A stretch of DNA of 64,000 bases from Cytophagales bacterium. GTDB taxonomy: Bacteria; Bacteroidota; Bacteroidia; Cytophagales; Microscillaceae. Below are positions 1 to 8,937 of this stretch, piece after piece (position 1 is the stretch's first letter; the number at the start of each line of letters is the position of its first letter). A program made the translations under genes and the position numbers. The stretch covers positions 124,001 to 188,000 of the forward strand of contig RDZE01000014.1 of the NCBI GenBank assembly GCA_004293905.1. The letters are read 5' to 3'. The notes beneath the pieces were generated by a model. That model saw only the letters and a list, made by a program, of their open reading frames with translations. It made no database searches and had not been told where the DNA came from.

Positions 1-2
1 AT

Positions 3-530
3 TGGCTCAATCCTACTACTTTTTTCGAAAAACTCAATTGGCAGGTAAAAAAAGACTCTATATCATCTAAAAACGATACCATATTAGTACAACACATACG
101 CCTTCCCTCTCATTATCAACGCGAAGCAGTCGCCGTAGGTTCATTGGCTTATCGCATTTACCAAACGAAAATCATACGCAATAATTCAGAACAAGTAAAA
201 TACTACGCCAAAGGATTCAAACAAACCTTACCTATATTAATTAGTAGTCTTAAAACACAAAACAAACCGCCTAATCTTGATGCAATGATGCTTTACCAAA
301 AAAAAATCTTAGCCATTGGAGATGTACTGCTTAGTAAAGATACATTAATCATTGGTTGGATTGCAGACCGCATATTCATTCCCAAAGAACGAAAATATTT
401 GTATCTTTTTGCCATCAACCAAACAAATGAATGGTATATTCAAAAAAGCCCACAAAACCATACTCCCTGGATGAGCACGAGTGATTTAACACAATACTAC
501 AAACCTTTTTGGGTAGTAGAAAGTAAATAA
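3..530 (+). CDS. Hypothetical protein, 5' end cut by the window edge
   Basis: The reading frame is open from the first bases of the window to the TAA at 528-530, giving at least 175 residues. A TTG at 144 could be read as a start, but the frame continues upstream without a stop, and the upstream residues look like the same protein, so I treat this as the C-terminal part of a longer gene. The residues are mixed polar and aromatic, with no membrane segment and no motif I recognise. The end (STSDLTQYYKPFWVVESK) is compatible with a folded beta-rich domain. It converges with the sugar-phosphate transferase gene only 11 bases away. Function unknown. Confidence 0.6.
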   Translation, partial: WLNPTTFFEKLNWQVKKDSISSKNDTILVQHIRLPSHYQREAVAVGSLAYRIYQTKIIRNNSEQVKYYAKGFKQTLPILISSLKTQNKPPNLDAMMLYQKKILAIGDVLLSKDTLIIGWIADRIFIPKERKYLYLFAINQTNEWYIQKSPQNHTPWMSTSDLTQYYKPFWVVESK

Positions 531-541
531 ATCTTGTTATA

Positions 542-1600
542 CTATTTTTGTTTATATTTTTTCCACTCTATAAGCATTAAAGCCAATACAACAAGAACAA
601 TTAATAAGGGGAGCAAAATAAACATAGAATAAGTACTTAAAAACCAAAACAACACAATTAGAAAAATATTGGAGAATACTAAAATCAATGTACTTTGCAC
701 ATGCGAAAAACCCCAATCTATCAAATAATAGTGAAAATGTTTTCTATCAGGGCTAAAAGGCGATTTTTTGCTCAAAAGCCTAAGTACAAATACCCGCAAA
801 GTATCTATCAATGGCACACCCATAATCACAAAAGCAAAAAAAGGTGCGAAACTATAAGGAAGTAGAAAAGGTGTGTTTCGGCTATTTTCGTTTATGAATG
901 TAAAAGCTAAAACGGAAGCAAAAAGACCAATAGTCATTGAACCCGTATCACCCATAAAAATAGAAGCCTTATTGCTAAAATTATAGTAGAGAAACCCAAC
1001 AATAGCCCCACAAATAGACAAGGCAAAAATAAGCCAAGAAATATCGCCCATCATATAAAATAAAATACCAAAACTCATACAAACCAATAAACCAATACTG
1101 CCCGCCAAACCATTGATGCCATCTAATAAATTGAAAGAATTGATAATAAGTAGTATCGTGATAATAGACAATAAAACACTTACATAGTAATTAATTTCAT
1201 CTACTCCCCACAAACCATACAACCCCGTAAGCCGAATATCAGCCCGCAAAACCACAATGGAAGCGGCTAAAAATTGTGCAATGATTTTTTTACTCGCACT
1301 CAGGGGTATAATATCGTCTTTGATACCAATAAAAAATAAAATAAGAATAGCGGGAAATATATAACTCAACTGAGGTATTTTACTTATTTCTACGAATAGA
1401 AATGCAGTAATGAAAGCCCCTCCAAAAATAGCCACCCCTCCCAAAGTAGGCGTTTTGTGAATATGCCGTTTGCGGTCATTATCAGGTTGGTCATAAAGAT
1501 GCTTTTCTTCTGCTATCCGAATCAGAGCAGGAATAGCGAAAAAACTAATCAAGTAGGAAAGTGAAAAAACGGCAATTGCCTCACCCAAAAGGTATTTCAT
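542..1600 (-). CDS. Undecaprenyl-phosphate sugar-1-phosphate transferase (WecA/TagO/MraY family)
   Basis: A polytopic membrane enzyme of glycosyltransferase family 4. The family transfers a sugar-1-phosphate, usually GlcNAc-1-P, from a UDP-sugar to undecaprenyl phosphate and so starts O-antigen or other surface glycan synthesis. Visible family marks: HIHKTPTLGG near residue 47, the Asp pair in GIKDD near 95, NSFNLLDGINGLAG near 157, MGDTGS near 217, and a His-rich loop SPDRKHFHYYL near 285. About ten hydrophobic helices span its 352 residues, the usual length. The start codon follows directly after the stop codon of the upstream lipoprotein gene (stop 1601-1603, ATG 1598-1600), so the two are almost certainly one transcript. 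The exact sugar cannot be read from the sequence; MraY is less likely because no murein genes adjoin. Confidence 0.9.
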   Translation of the reverse strand: MKYLLGEAIAVFSLSYLISFFAIPALIRIAEEKHLYDQPDNDRKRHIHKTPTLGGVAIFGGAFITAFLFVEISKIPQLSYIFPAILILFFIGIKDDIIPLSASKKIIAQFLAASIVVLRADIRLTGLYGLWGVDEINYYVSVLLSIITILLIINSFNLLDGINGLAGSIGLLVCMSFGILFYMMGDISWLIFALSICGAIVGFLYYNFSNKASIFMGDTGSMTIGLFASVLAFTFINENSRNTPFLLPYSFAPFFAFVIMGVPLIDTLRVFVLRLLSKKSPFSPDRKHFHYYLIDWGFSHVQSTLILVFSNIFLIVLFWFLSTYSMFILLPLLIVLVVLALMLIEWKKYKQK

Positions 1601-2590
1601 TTATTTTGTTTTGCTAACAGCAGTGAAAGAGTTATCGACTTTAAGTTTGTATTTTTGGGCTTCGTTAGAGTTATATACCTTTTTGTGTAATTTTACTTTG
1701 ACTGGTTCTATTTTAGTATTTTTATCTTTCAAATAAAGGGCGGCTTGTTCGCCTGCTTGGTAACCCCATTGGTACATATCTGCGCCATAACCCGCAACTG
1801 CACCACGCACCACCAAACCTTCCTCACTTGTAAATATAGGCACATTTTGCGCATCACAATTTTTATAAATTACTTCAAAAGAAGCAAATACAACATTGTC
1901 AGGAAGAGCAAAAAATGCATCTATGTCTTTACTAAGTAACGTCTGTACTACCGTTTGGGTTTCCGATGAATTATTTACAGGCAATACCACCAACTCCAAT
2001 CCTATCTCTTTTGCTTTCTCTTTGATTGCTTGCAATGCATTTTGCGATTGAGGTTCTGCTTGGTTATAAATTACGCCTACTTTTTGGGCTTTGGGCATCA
2101 TCGTTTTCAGTAATTCTATAGAGGTGGCTATGTATTCTAAAGTTTCATAAACACCTTTCAAATTATTGGGTGCTTTTTGCGAAGCATCTACCAAGCCCAT
2201 CAACGAAGGGCTTCCGCAAACCATCATAAATACAGGAATCTGCTTGGTTTTTTGCACCATCGTAATCGTAGCCAAAGTAGGGTTGGTAGCTATCAAAGAT
2301 AAATCTGTTTGCGAAGCAAAATAATCTGCCGCTTGAGTAAGTGTGGTTATATCTCCTTGAGCATTTCTATAAATCACATTTAAGGTAGAGTCTTTTTCGC
2401 TAAAGCCCTGCTTGGCTAATGCATCTAAAAAACCTTGCTTGGCTTGTGCAATGGTTTCATCTTGAAAAGCATCTAAAAAACCGATAGTAGGCGCATTTTT
2501 AAATGAGCGTTCCGAAGATATTTGGCAGCTTTGAAAAGCGAACAAACTACTAACCAAAAAATGAATAAATAAGAGAATACGAATTTTCAT
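1601..2590 (-). CDS. ABC transporter substrate-binding lipoprotein (ABC_sub_bind/TrpX-like)
   Basis: A 329-residue exported protein with a lipoprotein signal: hydrophobic stretch then FAFQSC, so Cys22 is the probable lipid anchor. The body matches the ABC substrate-binding family PF04392 (DUF534, relatives of TrpX): TIGFLDAFQDETIAQAKQGF at the start, repeated beta-alpha units, and VGVIYNQAEPQSQNAL in the second lobe. These proteins bind small hydrophobic or amino-acid ligands for an ABC importer, but no permease or ATPase gene lies nearby. It is the first gene of a two-gene unit with the sugar-phosphate transferase. Ligand unknown. Confidence 0.8.
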   Translation of the reverse strand: MKIRILLFIHFLVSSLFAFQSCQISSERSFKNAPTIGFLDAFQDETIAQAKQGFLDALAKQGFSEKDSTLNVIYRNAQGDITTLTQAADYFASQTDLSLIATNPTLATITMVQKTKQIPVFMMVCGSPSLMGLVDASQKAPNNLKGVYETLEYIATSIELLKTMMPKAQKVGVIYNQAEPQSQNALQAIKEKAKEIGLELVVLPVNNSSETQTVVQTLLSKDIDAFFALPDNVVFASFEVIYKNCDAQNVPIFTSEEGLVVRGAVAGYGADMYQWGYQAGEQAALYLKDKNTKIEPVKVKLHKKVYNSNEAQKYKLKVDNSFTAVSKTK

Positions 2591-2657
2591 ATTGCAAATG
2601 TATCAAAAAAACAAAAAAAAGACCTTATTTGAACATTTTTTATAGCTTTATTGTTGT

Positions 2658-2695
2658 AATAATATAATACTTGTATATACAAATATTATATTATT
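2658..2695. promoter_or_regulatory. 38-bp near-perfect palindrome, probable operator
   Basis: Arms AATAATATAATA (2658-2669) and TATTATATTATT (2684-2695) enclose the 12-bp palindrome TTGTATATACAA (2671-2682). The only unpaired position in the whole 38 bp is C2670 against A2683. It lies 31 bp before the start of the VOC dioxygenase and 67 bp before the divergent lipoprotein gene, where a dimeric repressor would sit. The regulator is not encoded nearby. AT-richness makes some symmetry likely by chance, but not over this length. Confidence 0.55.
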
Positions 2696-2726
2696 TTCCA
2701 TTCTCAATCCATAAAAAAATAATACT

Positions 2727-3671
2727 ATGCAAGAGTTAATCAGTGGCTTACACCATGTAACAGCCTTAGCAGGCAATCCACAAAAAAACATAGATTTTTA
2801 TGCGGGCATTTTAGGGCTTAAAATGATAAAAAAAACCATCAACTTCGATGCACCCGATGTATATCATCTATACTACGGCGATGAAGTCGGAAATCCGGGT
2901 ACAATTATGACCTTTTTCCCTTATCAGGACATACCAAAGGGCAGAAAAGGAGCAGGTCAATTGACCTACACAGCATTTTCTATTCCTGTATCAGCTTTGG
3001 GTTTTTGGCTTGACCGCCTCCAAACCTATCAAATTGCCTACACAATGCCTCAAAAAAGATTTGATGAAACCTATATTCAGTTTGAAGATTTTGATGGTTT
3101 AGGAGTAGAGTTAGTCGTTACTGAGCATGATAAGCGTGTAGGTAGAGCCTCTGGGACAATTCCTGCGGAAATGGCTATCAAGGGTTTTTATACAGTTACA
3201 TTGCACGAGTATAGCATAGACCGTACTGTAAAATTACTAACTGAAACCATGCAACACAAATTAGTGGCAGAAGAAAATGGTCGTCTACGTTTTGAGAGTG
3301 GTAGTGGTGGGGCTGGTAGCTATACTGATGTGCTTTATACTACTGACTCTGTACGTAGTTTGCAAGGTGCTGGCACAGTACATCATGTGGCTTTTGCTAC
3401 ACAAACCGATGATACTCAATTACTTATCAGGGAAAATTTACTAAGTAGTGGCTATCAAGTTACCCCTGTGATAGATAGAAATTATTTTCACTCTATTTAT
3501 TTTCGCGAGCCCGGCAATATTTTATTTGAGATAGCAACCAATCCTCCCGGTTTTGCGGTTGATGAACCTTTGGAACAATTAGGCAGTAGATTAAAACTCC
3601 CTGCATGGTATGAGCCTAAGCGCGATTTGATAGAGAAGGGATTGATGCCCGTAGAAGTCAATTATTTTTAG
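2727..3671 (+). CDS. VOC-family ring-cleaving dioxygenase (MhqO/YkcA-like)
   Basis: A 314-residue protein of two vicinal-oxygen-chelate domains, the size and layout of the Bacillus MhqA/MhqE/MhqO ring-cleaving dioxygenase family that protects against quinones and catechols. The first domain opens with GLHHVTALAG (His metal ligand near residue 8) and has HLYYGDEVGNPGTIMTFFP; the second has GTVHHVAFAT near 218 and ends with ILFEIATNPPGF, giving the C-terminal Glu ligand. It is cytoplasmic with no signal. It stands alone, transcribed away from the lipoprotein gene, with a large palindrome directly upstream that suggests inducible control. Family assignment is firm; the substrate is inferred. Confidence 0.88.
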   Translation: MQELISGLHHVTALAGNPQKNIDFYAGILGLKMIKKTINFDAPDVYHLYYGDEVGNPGTIMTFFPYQDIPKGRKGAGQLTYTAFSIPVSALGFWLDRLQTYQIAYTMPQKRFDETYIQFEDFDGLGVELVVTEHDKRVGRASGTIPAEMAIKGFYTVTLHEYSIDRTVKLLTETMQHKLVAEENGRLRFESGSGGAGSYTDVLYTTDSVRSLQGAGTVHHVAFATQTDDTQLLIRENLLSSGYQVTPVIDRNYFHSIYFREPGNILFEIATNPPGFAVDEPLEQLGSRLKLPAWYEPKRDLIEKGLMPVEVNYF

Positions 3672-3683
3672 AGAGCATCTATA

Positions 3684-3723
3684 CAAAAAAAACTTTCTGA
3701 ATGATTACTCAGAAAGTTTTTTG
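3684..3723. terminator. Bidirectional intrinsic terminator
   Basis: Stem AAAAAACTTTCTGA / TCAGAAAGTTTTTT with the 8-base loop ATGATTAC, flanked by A-runs on the left and T-runs on the right. It lies between the convergent ends of the VOC gene (3671) and the cytochrome c gene (3749) and can serve both strands. Confidence 0.85.
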
Positions 3724-3748
3724 TTTTTACTATTACTATTATTTTCAA

Positions 3749-4429
3749 TTATTTCTTTGCGGTAGCAGCATCTTTAGTTTCAGCGGCATCTTTCTTTTTG
3801 TCGTCTTTCTCTTTTGCTTGCTCTTCTACAGGAGGTCCGCCTTGTAATTTATTGACATAGTGTACGATTTTCCATCTTTCTTCTGGGCTTATTTGTGAAC
3901 CGTGTGGCCACATGCGTCCTTTTCCGAAAGTGATTACGTGGTAAATATGCCCATTATTTTTAGTAACACCAGCATAATTAGTTACCCCTTTGTAAATGTC
4001 TGCTACTTTTCCTTTGCCATCTCCTGCGGCTCCGTGGCAGTGCTCGCAAAAGCGATTGTAAAGTACTTCACCATCTTTGAGTACGGCTTCGGTAAGAGGG
4101 ATAGGGTTTTTAAGAATTTTTTCAGCCAACAATAAGCTATCAGGGTGTATGTTGTAAAGCATTAGGTCTTCACTTACCATTTTGCCTGTTGAGTCGCTGA
4201 ATTGGGTTTTATAATTACGGCGTGCAATGGTATTGGGCGCAGGTACACGCATATTAATACCAAAAGCGTTGAATTTATTTTTAACTCCCTCTACTTGTAC
4301 ATAGGGCTCGTATGCTTTGGATACATACATTTGAGGAGCATACTCTAAGCCGGGGTTGTTAGGGTCTTTTCCACAACTGGCTAAAGTAAGGAGTATGAGT
4401 GAAAATAAGGATATTTTTTGAATATTCAT
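3749..4429 (-). CDS. actE: ActE, monohaem cytochrome c lipoprotein of alternative complex III
   Basis: A 226-residue lipoprotein (lipobox TLASC, Cys19) with one class I cytochrome c domain: haem site CEHCH near residue 129, a following GDGKGKVA stretch, and a Met ligand probably in GKGRMWPHG. N-terminal text with YEPYVQVEGVKNKFNAFG and RRNYKT matches ActE of the quinol:cytochrome oxidoreductase ACIII. The charged tail (EEQAKEKDDKKKDAAETK) is low complexity. The gene starts 22 bases after the end of actD. In most Bacteroidota actE is followed by actF; here it is followed by a terminator and a convergent unrelated gene. Confidence 0.88.
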   Translation of the reverse strand: MNIQKISLFSLILLTLASCGKDPNNPGLEYAPQMYVSKAYEPYVQVEGVKNKFNAFGINMRVPAPNTIARRNYKTQFSDSTGKMVSEDLMLYNIHPDSLLLAEKILKNPIPLTEAVLKDGEVLYNRFCEHCHGAAGDGKGKVADIYKGVTNYAGVTKNNGHIYHVITFGKGRMWPHGSQISPEERWKIVHYVNKLQGGPPVEEQAKEKDDKKKDAAETKDAATAKK

Positions 4430-4451
4430 AGGTATTTTCTTTAAGCTATTG

Positions 4452-5003
4452 TTATAAGTCGTTGCTTACGGGTTTTTCTTTAGTATCTACCGATTCGGCA
4501 CCTGTATTTTTGAGCAATTGGCTGATTTCGTCTTCCGATTTGCTGTTACTTTCCATATCTATTGCCATTACAAATTTATCATCGGTGCTACGGGGGTCAA
4601 ACATAAAAGGTTTGTAACGCCAAGGTAATAAGTTGTTGGACAAAAGGAAGGTAATTACCATTCCGAATGCGGCAAAAAGTACGGTAAGTTCGAAACTTAC
4701 GGGTACGAAAGAGGGAGGCGAGATATAATCTTTACCACCAATAATCATAGGCCATGAGAGTCCCATAGTATATGTTTGGATAGTAATGGCTGTAAGCGTG
4801 CCTGTAGCTCCGAATAAGAAGGCGGCTTTGGAAAGGCGTGAGCGTTTATGCCCCAAGTATTCATCGAGGTGGTGAACAGGGTAAGGGGTGTAAACTTCTT
4901 CTATGCTTACGTTTTCGCCTTTTAGTTTTTTGATAGCAGAAATTAGTACGTTCTCGTCGTTGTAGATTCCTACTAAGTATTTTTTGGTTTTATTTTGCAA
5001 CAT
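4452..5003 (-). CDS. actD: ActD, DUF3341 membrane subunit of alternative complex III
   Basis: A 183-residue protein with two membrane segments (around 60-85 and 103-125) and the family signature VYTPYPVHHLDEYLGHKRSRL at the end of a small cytoplasmic domain (about residues 37-57). DUF3341 is ActD, which anchors the membrane part of ACIII, the quinol-oxidising complex that replaces bc1 in many Bacteroidota. It is the first gene of the pair actD-actE. No actA, actB, actC or actF is present on either side: upstream lies a patatin gene. A good promoter precedes it at 5042-5074. Confidence 0.88.
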   Translation of the reverse strand: MLQNKTKKYLVGIYNDENVLISAIKKLKGENVSIEEVYTPYPVHHLDEYLGHKRSRLSKAAFLFGATGTLTAITIQTYTMGLSWPMIIGGKDYISPPSFVPVSFELTVLFAAFGMVITFLLSNNLLPWRYKPFMFDPRSTDDKFVMAIDMESNSKSEDEISQLLKNTGAESVDTKEKPVSNDL

Positions 5004-5041
5004 ACTTTTTATTGAAATATAATAGTATATAGTTGATTGCG

Positions 5042-5074
5042 CAAATGTAATAATTGTTTCTATATATTTTGCAA
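5042..5074 (-). promoter_or_regulatory. Probable promoter of actD-actE
   Basis: On the minus strand TACATTTG (5049-5042) fits the Bacteroidota -7 element TAnnTTTG, with TTG 22 bases upstream (5074-5072). Predicted start of transcription is near 5035, leaving about a 30-base leader. It supports the view that actD is the first gene of its transcript. Confidence 0.5.
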
Positions 5075-5120
5075 TAGCTTTTAATTTTTTTTTGCTATTT
5101 ATATTCGAAATAAAAAAAGG

Positions 5121-6230
5121 CTACTGCATTACTTTTACATCTTCGTTTGTATGGTTTTGCAGAAGTACTTCTACGACTCTGTCAAGGGTGCGGCTATGCG
5201 TTTCGGAAGAGGCGTATCCAGCGCGAAGGAGTGCATTTAGGTTATCGTCTTCGGCATCGTCCATGTCAGAGCGTGCGCCTCCGCGTCCGGGATTAATACG
5301 AACATATTGTTCGGAGCAGTTGATTGCATCATAGATTTGACGAAGTTGGTAGTCTACCGTTTGCGATACACCGTCCATCATAATATCAATGAGGGGTTTT
5401 ATCCATTCCAACACGCCCCATTTTTTTACTTTTTTGTATTTGTAAGATTTATCGGTAGTGCCTGTGCCTAATGAAAAGATAAACATTTCGCGGGCAGAGG
5501 GTTTTTCTCTTCCTAAACCAAAGTCTAATTGTCTTGCTTCGGCGTATGCGCACAGGGTAGGGTTGTTGGCAAAAACACCTCCATCGATGAGAGGGAAAGC
5601 GATATTGGTTTTTGAGGTGGCTAAGGCTAATTCGAAATAAGTAGGTGCGGCAGAGGTAGCGCGTGCTACTTCGCGAACGAGAAAATTACGGTTGGGGTCT
5701 TTGCGAGCTTTGTGTTGTGAAAAAAAGTTGGGTTTTCCTTGCTCTATGTCATAAGAAGTAATTAGGCAGGGTTTTACAAGGTCTTTCAGTTCTAAGTCGC
5801 CTAAATAGTCTTTGAGTACTTCTTCCATTCCACGTGAAGGGAAACGCTCTTCAATTATGCCAAATAAGGTGCGTATTTTATGCCAAGTAGATTGGGTGAA
5901 TATTTTTTTTCCGTTTTTCATGTAAAGTTGTACGGCTTCTTGTGCAGAGTAGAGCGGCTTGGTAGGGTTTTGTGGGTCAGGAGCTAAACAAATACAAGCT
6001 AATATACCTCCTGTGCTTGTCCCTGCTATGAGGTCAAAGTATTCGGCTATTTTGGCGTTGGGGTTGCCTGTTCGTTGGCGAATACGCTCTTCGAGGCTTA
6101 CTAATATCTGCCCTGCTAAGATGCCTCTGATGCCTCCTCCGTCTATGGATAAAATGCGCACAAGGCGGTCTTTTTCTGCTATTCGTTTTTGTTTTTCTTC
6201 TTCGGTGATAGGTTTTTCGTCGTCTTTCAT
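5121..6230 (-). CDS. Patatin-like phospholipase
   Basis: A 369-residue cytoplasmic lipid acyl hydrolase of the patatin family. The N-terminal oxyanion glycine loop reads LSIDGGGIRG (about residues 28-37), the nucleophile elbow is GTSTGG (Ser near 71), and the catalytic Asp is in LIDGGVFANNP (near 214), giving the Ser-Asp dyad. No signal peptide is present. It resembles the plant-patatin type common in Bacteroidota. It lies 118 bases upstream of actD and back to back with an SDR gene. Similar patatins act as effectors of CBASS defence (CapV), but no cyclase gene is near, so a housekeeping or storage lipase role is equally possible. Confidence 0.85.
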   Translation of the reverse strand: MKDDEKPITEEEKQKRIAEKDRLVRILSIDGGGIRGILAGQILVSLEERIRQRTGNPNAKIAEYFDLIAGTSTGGILACICLAPDPQNPTKPLYSAQEAVQLYMKNGKKIFTQSTWHKIRTLFGIIEERFPSRGMEEVLKDYLGDLELKDLVKPCLITSYDIEQGKPNFFSQHKARKDPNRNFLVREVARATSAAPTYFELALATSKTNIAFPLIDGGVFANNPTLCAYAEARQLDFGLGREKPSAREMFIFSLGTGTTDKSYKYKKVKKWGVLEWIKPLIDIMMDGVSQTVDYQLRQIYDAINCSEQYVRINPGRGGARSDMDDAEDDNLNALLRAGYASSETHSRTLDRVVEVLLQNHTNEDVKVMQ

Positions 6231-6327
6231 TATTTTGGCGTTTAAAAAAATTAATGATTGTGCTATGATGCAATTTAGAGAATAGTTATTTATTTTTGCT
6301 AATTATTATCAATAATTTTTTAAAAAA

Positions 6328-7137
6328 ATGGTATTAAAAGATAAAGTTGTACTCATTACGGGTGGTTCATTGGGCATAGGCAAGGCTTGTGCGGAGGTTT
6401 TCGGTAAGGCGGGTGCTAAAATCGTGATTACGGGGCGCAATGAAGAAGCATTGGAAGCTACTAAACAAGATTTGGAGGCTCAAGGCATTGTGGTATTGGC
6501 TATCAGGGCAGATGTGGCTATAGAAGATGACAATGAGAGAATGGTAGCGCAAACGGTGGCGGCTTTTGGTCGTTTGGATATTTTGATGAACAATGCGGGT
6601 GTTTCTATGCGCGCGCTTTTCGAAGAAGTAGATTTGAAGGTGATTCGTCAGTTGATGGAGGTCAATTTCTTTGGGACTGTGTATGCTACTAAATATGCTT
6701 TGCCGCATATTATTGCGCAAAAAGGCTCTATTATTGGTATTTCATCGATTGCGGGCTATCGTGGTTTGCCTGAAAGGAGTGGCTATTCGGCTTCTAAATT
6801 TGCGATGAATGGTTTTTTGGAGGCTTTGCGTACTGAAATGCTTCCGAAAGGGGTACACGTGTTGGTAGCTTGTCCGGGCTATACGGCTTCGAATATTCGC
6901 AATACGGCACTGACTAAAGATGGTTCGCAACAAGGGGCTTCGCCGCGCGAGGAAGGGAAATTGATGACAGCAGAGGCTGTAGCGGAATTGATTTTGAAAG
7001 CCACAGTAAAAAGAAAGCGTGATTTGATTTTGACGCGTGAAGGTAAATTGGCGGTTTTCTTAAATCGTTTTTTTCCTAAAATGATGGATAAAATTATTTA
7101 CAAGCGCGAATTTGTGCAGGTAAAAAAAGTGAAATAA
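6328..7137 (+). CDS. SDR-family NAD(P)-dependent oxidoreductase
   Basis: A 269-residue classical short-chain dehydrogenase. It has the cofactor motif TGGSLGIG (11-18), NNAG near 89, the catalytic Ser in ISSIAG near 141 and YSASK near 154-158. The C-terminal extension is basic and hydrophobic (FLNRFFPKMMDKIIYKREF), as in the DHRS7-like SDRs that lie on membranes. The start ATG at 6328 follows a short A-run and has TATTTTTG 30 bases upstream as a possible -7 element (6291-6298). Substrate unknown; 3-ketoacyl-type reduction is the usual guess but cannot be proved. Confidence 0.85.
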   Translation: MVLKDKVVLITGGSLGIGKACAEVFGKAGAKIVITGRNEEALEATKQDLEAQGIVVLAIRADVAIEDDNERMVAQTVAAFGRLDILMNNAGVSMRALFEEVDLKVIRQLMEVNFFGTVYATKYALPHIIAQKGSIIGISSIAGYRGLPERSGYSASKFAMNGFLEALRTEMLPKGVHVLVACPGYTASNIRNTALTKDGSQQGASPREEGKLMTAEAVAELILKATVKRKRDLILTREGKLAVFLNRFFPKMMDKIIYKREFVQVKKVK

Positions 7138-7152
7138 ATCATAATTGCATTG

Positions 7153-8937
7153 TTATTTTTCACGATTGAGAATTTCTTCTAATGTGTTGGTTTGTTCTAT
7201 GCGTATGATGGGGTAGCGCATGTGTGTATTTTCATAATAAGGCGAATTTTTATAGATGAAATCGAGTTGTGCTTCTGCATTTTTTGCAAAATCGGGGTCT
7301 TGTGCTTTTTTATCTTTGAACATTTGTGCCAAAGTTGGATTTTGTTGTAAGAGGGTAGCGGCTATGTCTTCAAAAACATATTCTGAATACCCTTCTTTTT
7401 GTTGTAAAATAGCATCAAAGAAATTCCAATTGAAAAAAGAATCGGTTGCTTCGGGCTCCAGCGTTTCCATAAGGTATCGGTTGGCGGTTTGGTTCATAAT
7501 CACTAATACATCTCCTGCCCTTGTTTGTAGGGTTTGTTCCATTTTTTTCACTTGTGTATTATAGTGTAGGTAGTGTCCCTCGAAGGGGTATTTTACGGTT
7601 TCGAATTGGGTGATGTAGTAATAACTTCCTTGCAGGGTTTGGTTATTTTTAAGCACCATCATTTGCACACCATTCCATTGCAATCTTTCTATGATTTGGG
7701 TATAGGCTTGTGGAATAAGATAAGCTACGGGTTTTTGCAGTGTGAGGGAGGGTTTGTATTGGTTATAAAATTTGATATTTTTAGTAAAAGGTTGTTTTCG
7801 GTCGTAGAAAAGGCGTGGCTGTTGTGTTACTTGGCTTTCTATGTATTGGGCGGTGTAACCTTTAAAGGGCAACCACTCAAAAGTGGTTTTATCTACTTGC
7901 CATTTCAAGGGAAATTGCGTGGTTTGGGATTGGTATTTTTCCTCTGTTTGTTTTTTTATCGTTTTTATCGGGATATTGGGTTCGCTCAGATGCTCTAACA
8001 AAGCCATCATAAAATCGTAGTTAGCTTTTACGCGGTCAGAAAAAGGTTTAAGCATGTGGGTTTCGGGTACTAAGGCAATGGTATGAAAAAGAGCGGCATA
8101 GCCTGAGGAATAACGAGGCGAATCATTGAACTGCACAAAGCCCGAATCGGGTACAGTTCCGTGTACATTTACATAGTGTGTCATATCCCATTTTTTCTTT
8201 TCCATTCTTTTTTGCAAATCAGGGAAAAGTTGTTTTTTGAGGTATTCGCCCAATGCTCCCCCTAATTTATCGGGCTGAGTGCCTAAGCAGGTGAAAGTGT
8301 ATTGGTAGTCTGCGCCATTCGACACGTGATTTTCGACATAAATATCGGGTTGCCATTTTTGAAATATTTGGGTAAATGTTTGCGCATTTTTGGAGTCCAA
8401 TTTTATAAAATCGCGGTTGAGGTCTAAGTTTTTGGCATTTCCTCTGAAGCCATATTCTATAGGCCCGTTTTGGTTGGCGCGGCTGTATTTGCCTCTATTG
8501 ATGACACCATCTACATTATAAAAAGGAATGACAACAATGACAGTATTTTCGAGGAGTTTTTGTTTTTGCTTGTCTTGACAAATATCTCTGAGCAACATCA
8601 ATGAAGCATCTACGCCATCGGGCTCGCCGGGGTGTATGGCATTGTTGATAAGTAGTATATGTTTTTTTTGTTCTTGTAGTGTTTTAGGTTGAAAAATACC
8701 ATTGGTAGAAAGTACAAAAGTATGCAATGGTAAGCCTATATCGGTAGTGCCAATGGGTTCGAATTGGGTGATATTGGGGTATTTTTGGTGTAGTTTTTCT
8801 AAAAAACTGATACCTTCTTCATAAGTTACGGTTTGCGTACCATTGCTTTGCTCAAATACGGTAGTGAGTTCTTGTGCTTTTGTATTGCCCCATGCATTGA
8901 TGAGCATGATTGCAACTAACCATTGGTATATTTTCAT
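7153..8937 (-). CDS. Secreted M14-family zinc carboxypeptidase
   Basis: A 594-residue exported protein with a Sec signal ending near AWGNTKAQ. Peptidase M14 zinc ligands are seen in [11 protein letters not shown] (His102, Glu105) and in [11 protein letters not shown] (His near 204); the catalytic Glu is probably in LVPETHML near 293. Family function is removal of C-terminal residues from peptides in the periplasm or outside. The region after about residue 330 is a beta-rich extension without a motif I know. Its ATG overlaps the TGA of ribBA (ATGA, 8934-8937), so it is translationally coupled to the riboflavin gene although the functions look unrelated. Confidence 0.88.
   Translation of the reverse strand: MKIYQWLVAIMLINAWGNTKAQELTTVFEQSNGTQTVTYEEGISFLEKLHQKYPNITQFEPIGTTDIGLPLHTFVLSTNGIFQPKTLQEQKKHILLINNAIHPGEPDGVDASLMLLRDICQDKQKQKLLENTVIVVIPFYNVDGVINRGKYSRANQNGPIEYGFRGNAKNLDLNRDFIKLDSKNAQTFTQIFQKWQPDIYVENHVSNGADYQYTFTCLGTQPDKLGGALGEYLKKQLFPDLQKRMEKKKWDMTHYVNVHGTVPDSGFVQFNDSPRYSSGYAALFHTIALVPETHMLKPFSDRVKANYDFMMALLEHLSEPNIPIKTIKKQTEEKYQSQTTQFPLKWQVDKTTFEWLPFKGYTAQYIESQVTQQPRLFYDRKQPFTKNIKFYNQYKPSLTLQKPVAYLIPQAYTQIIERLQWNGVQMMVLKNNQTLQGSYYYITQFETVKYPFEGHYLHYNTQVKKMEQTLQTRAGDVLVIMNQTANRYLMETLEPEATDSFFNWNFFDAILQQKEGYSEYVFEDIAATLLQQNPTLAQMFKDKKAQDPDFAKNAEAQLDFIYKNSPYYENTHMRYPIIRIEQTNTLEEILNREK

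Noticed and set aside
5121-6230. Patatin as a CBASS effector (CapV-like)
   Set aside because: No CD-NTase cyclase, Cap2 or Cap3 gene is next to it; neighbours are actD and an SDR.
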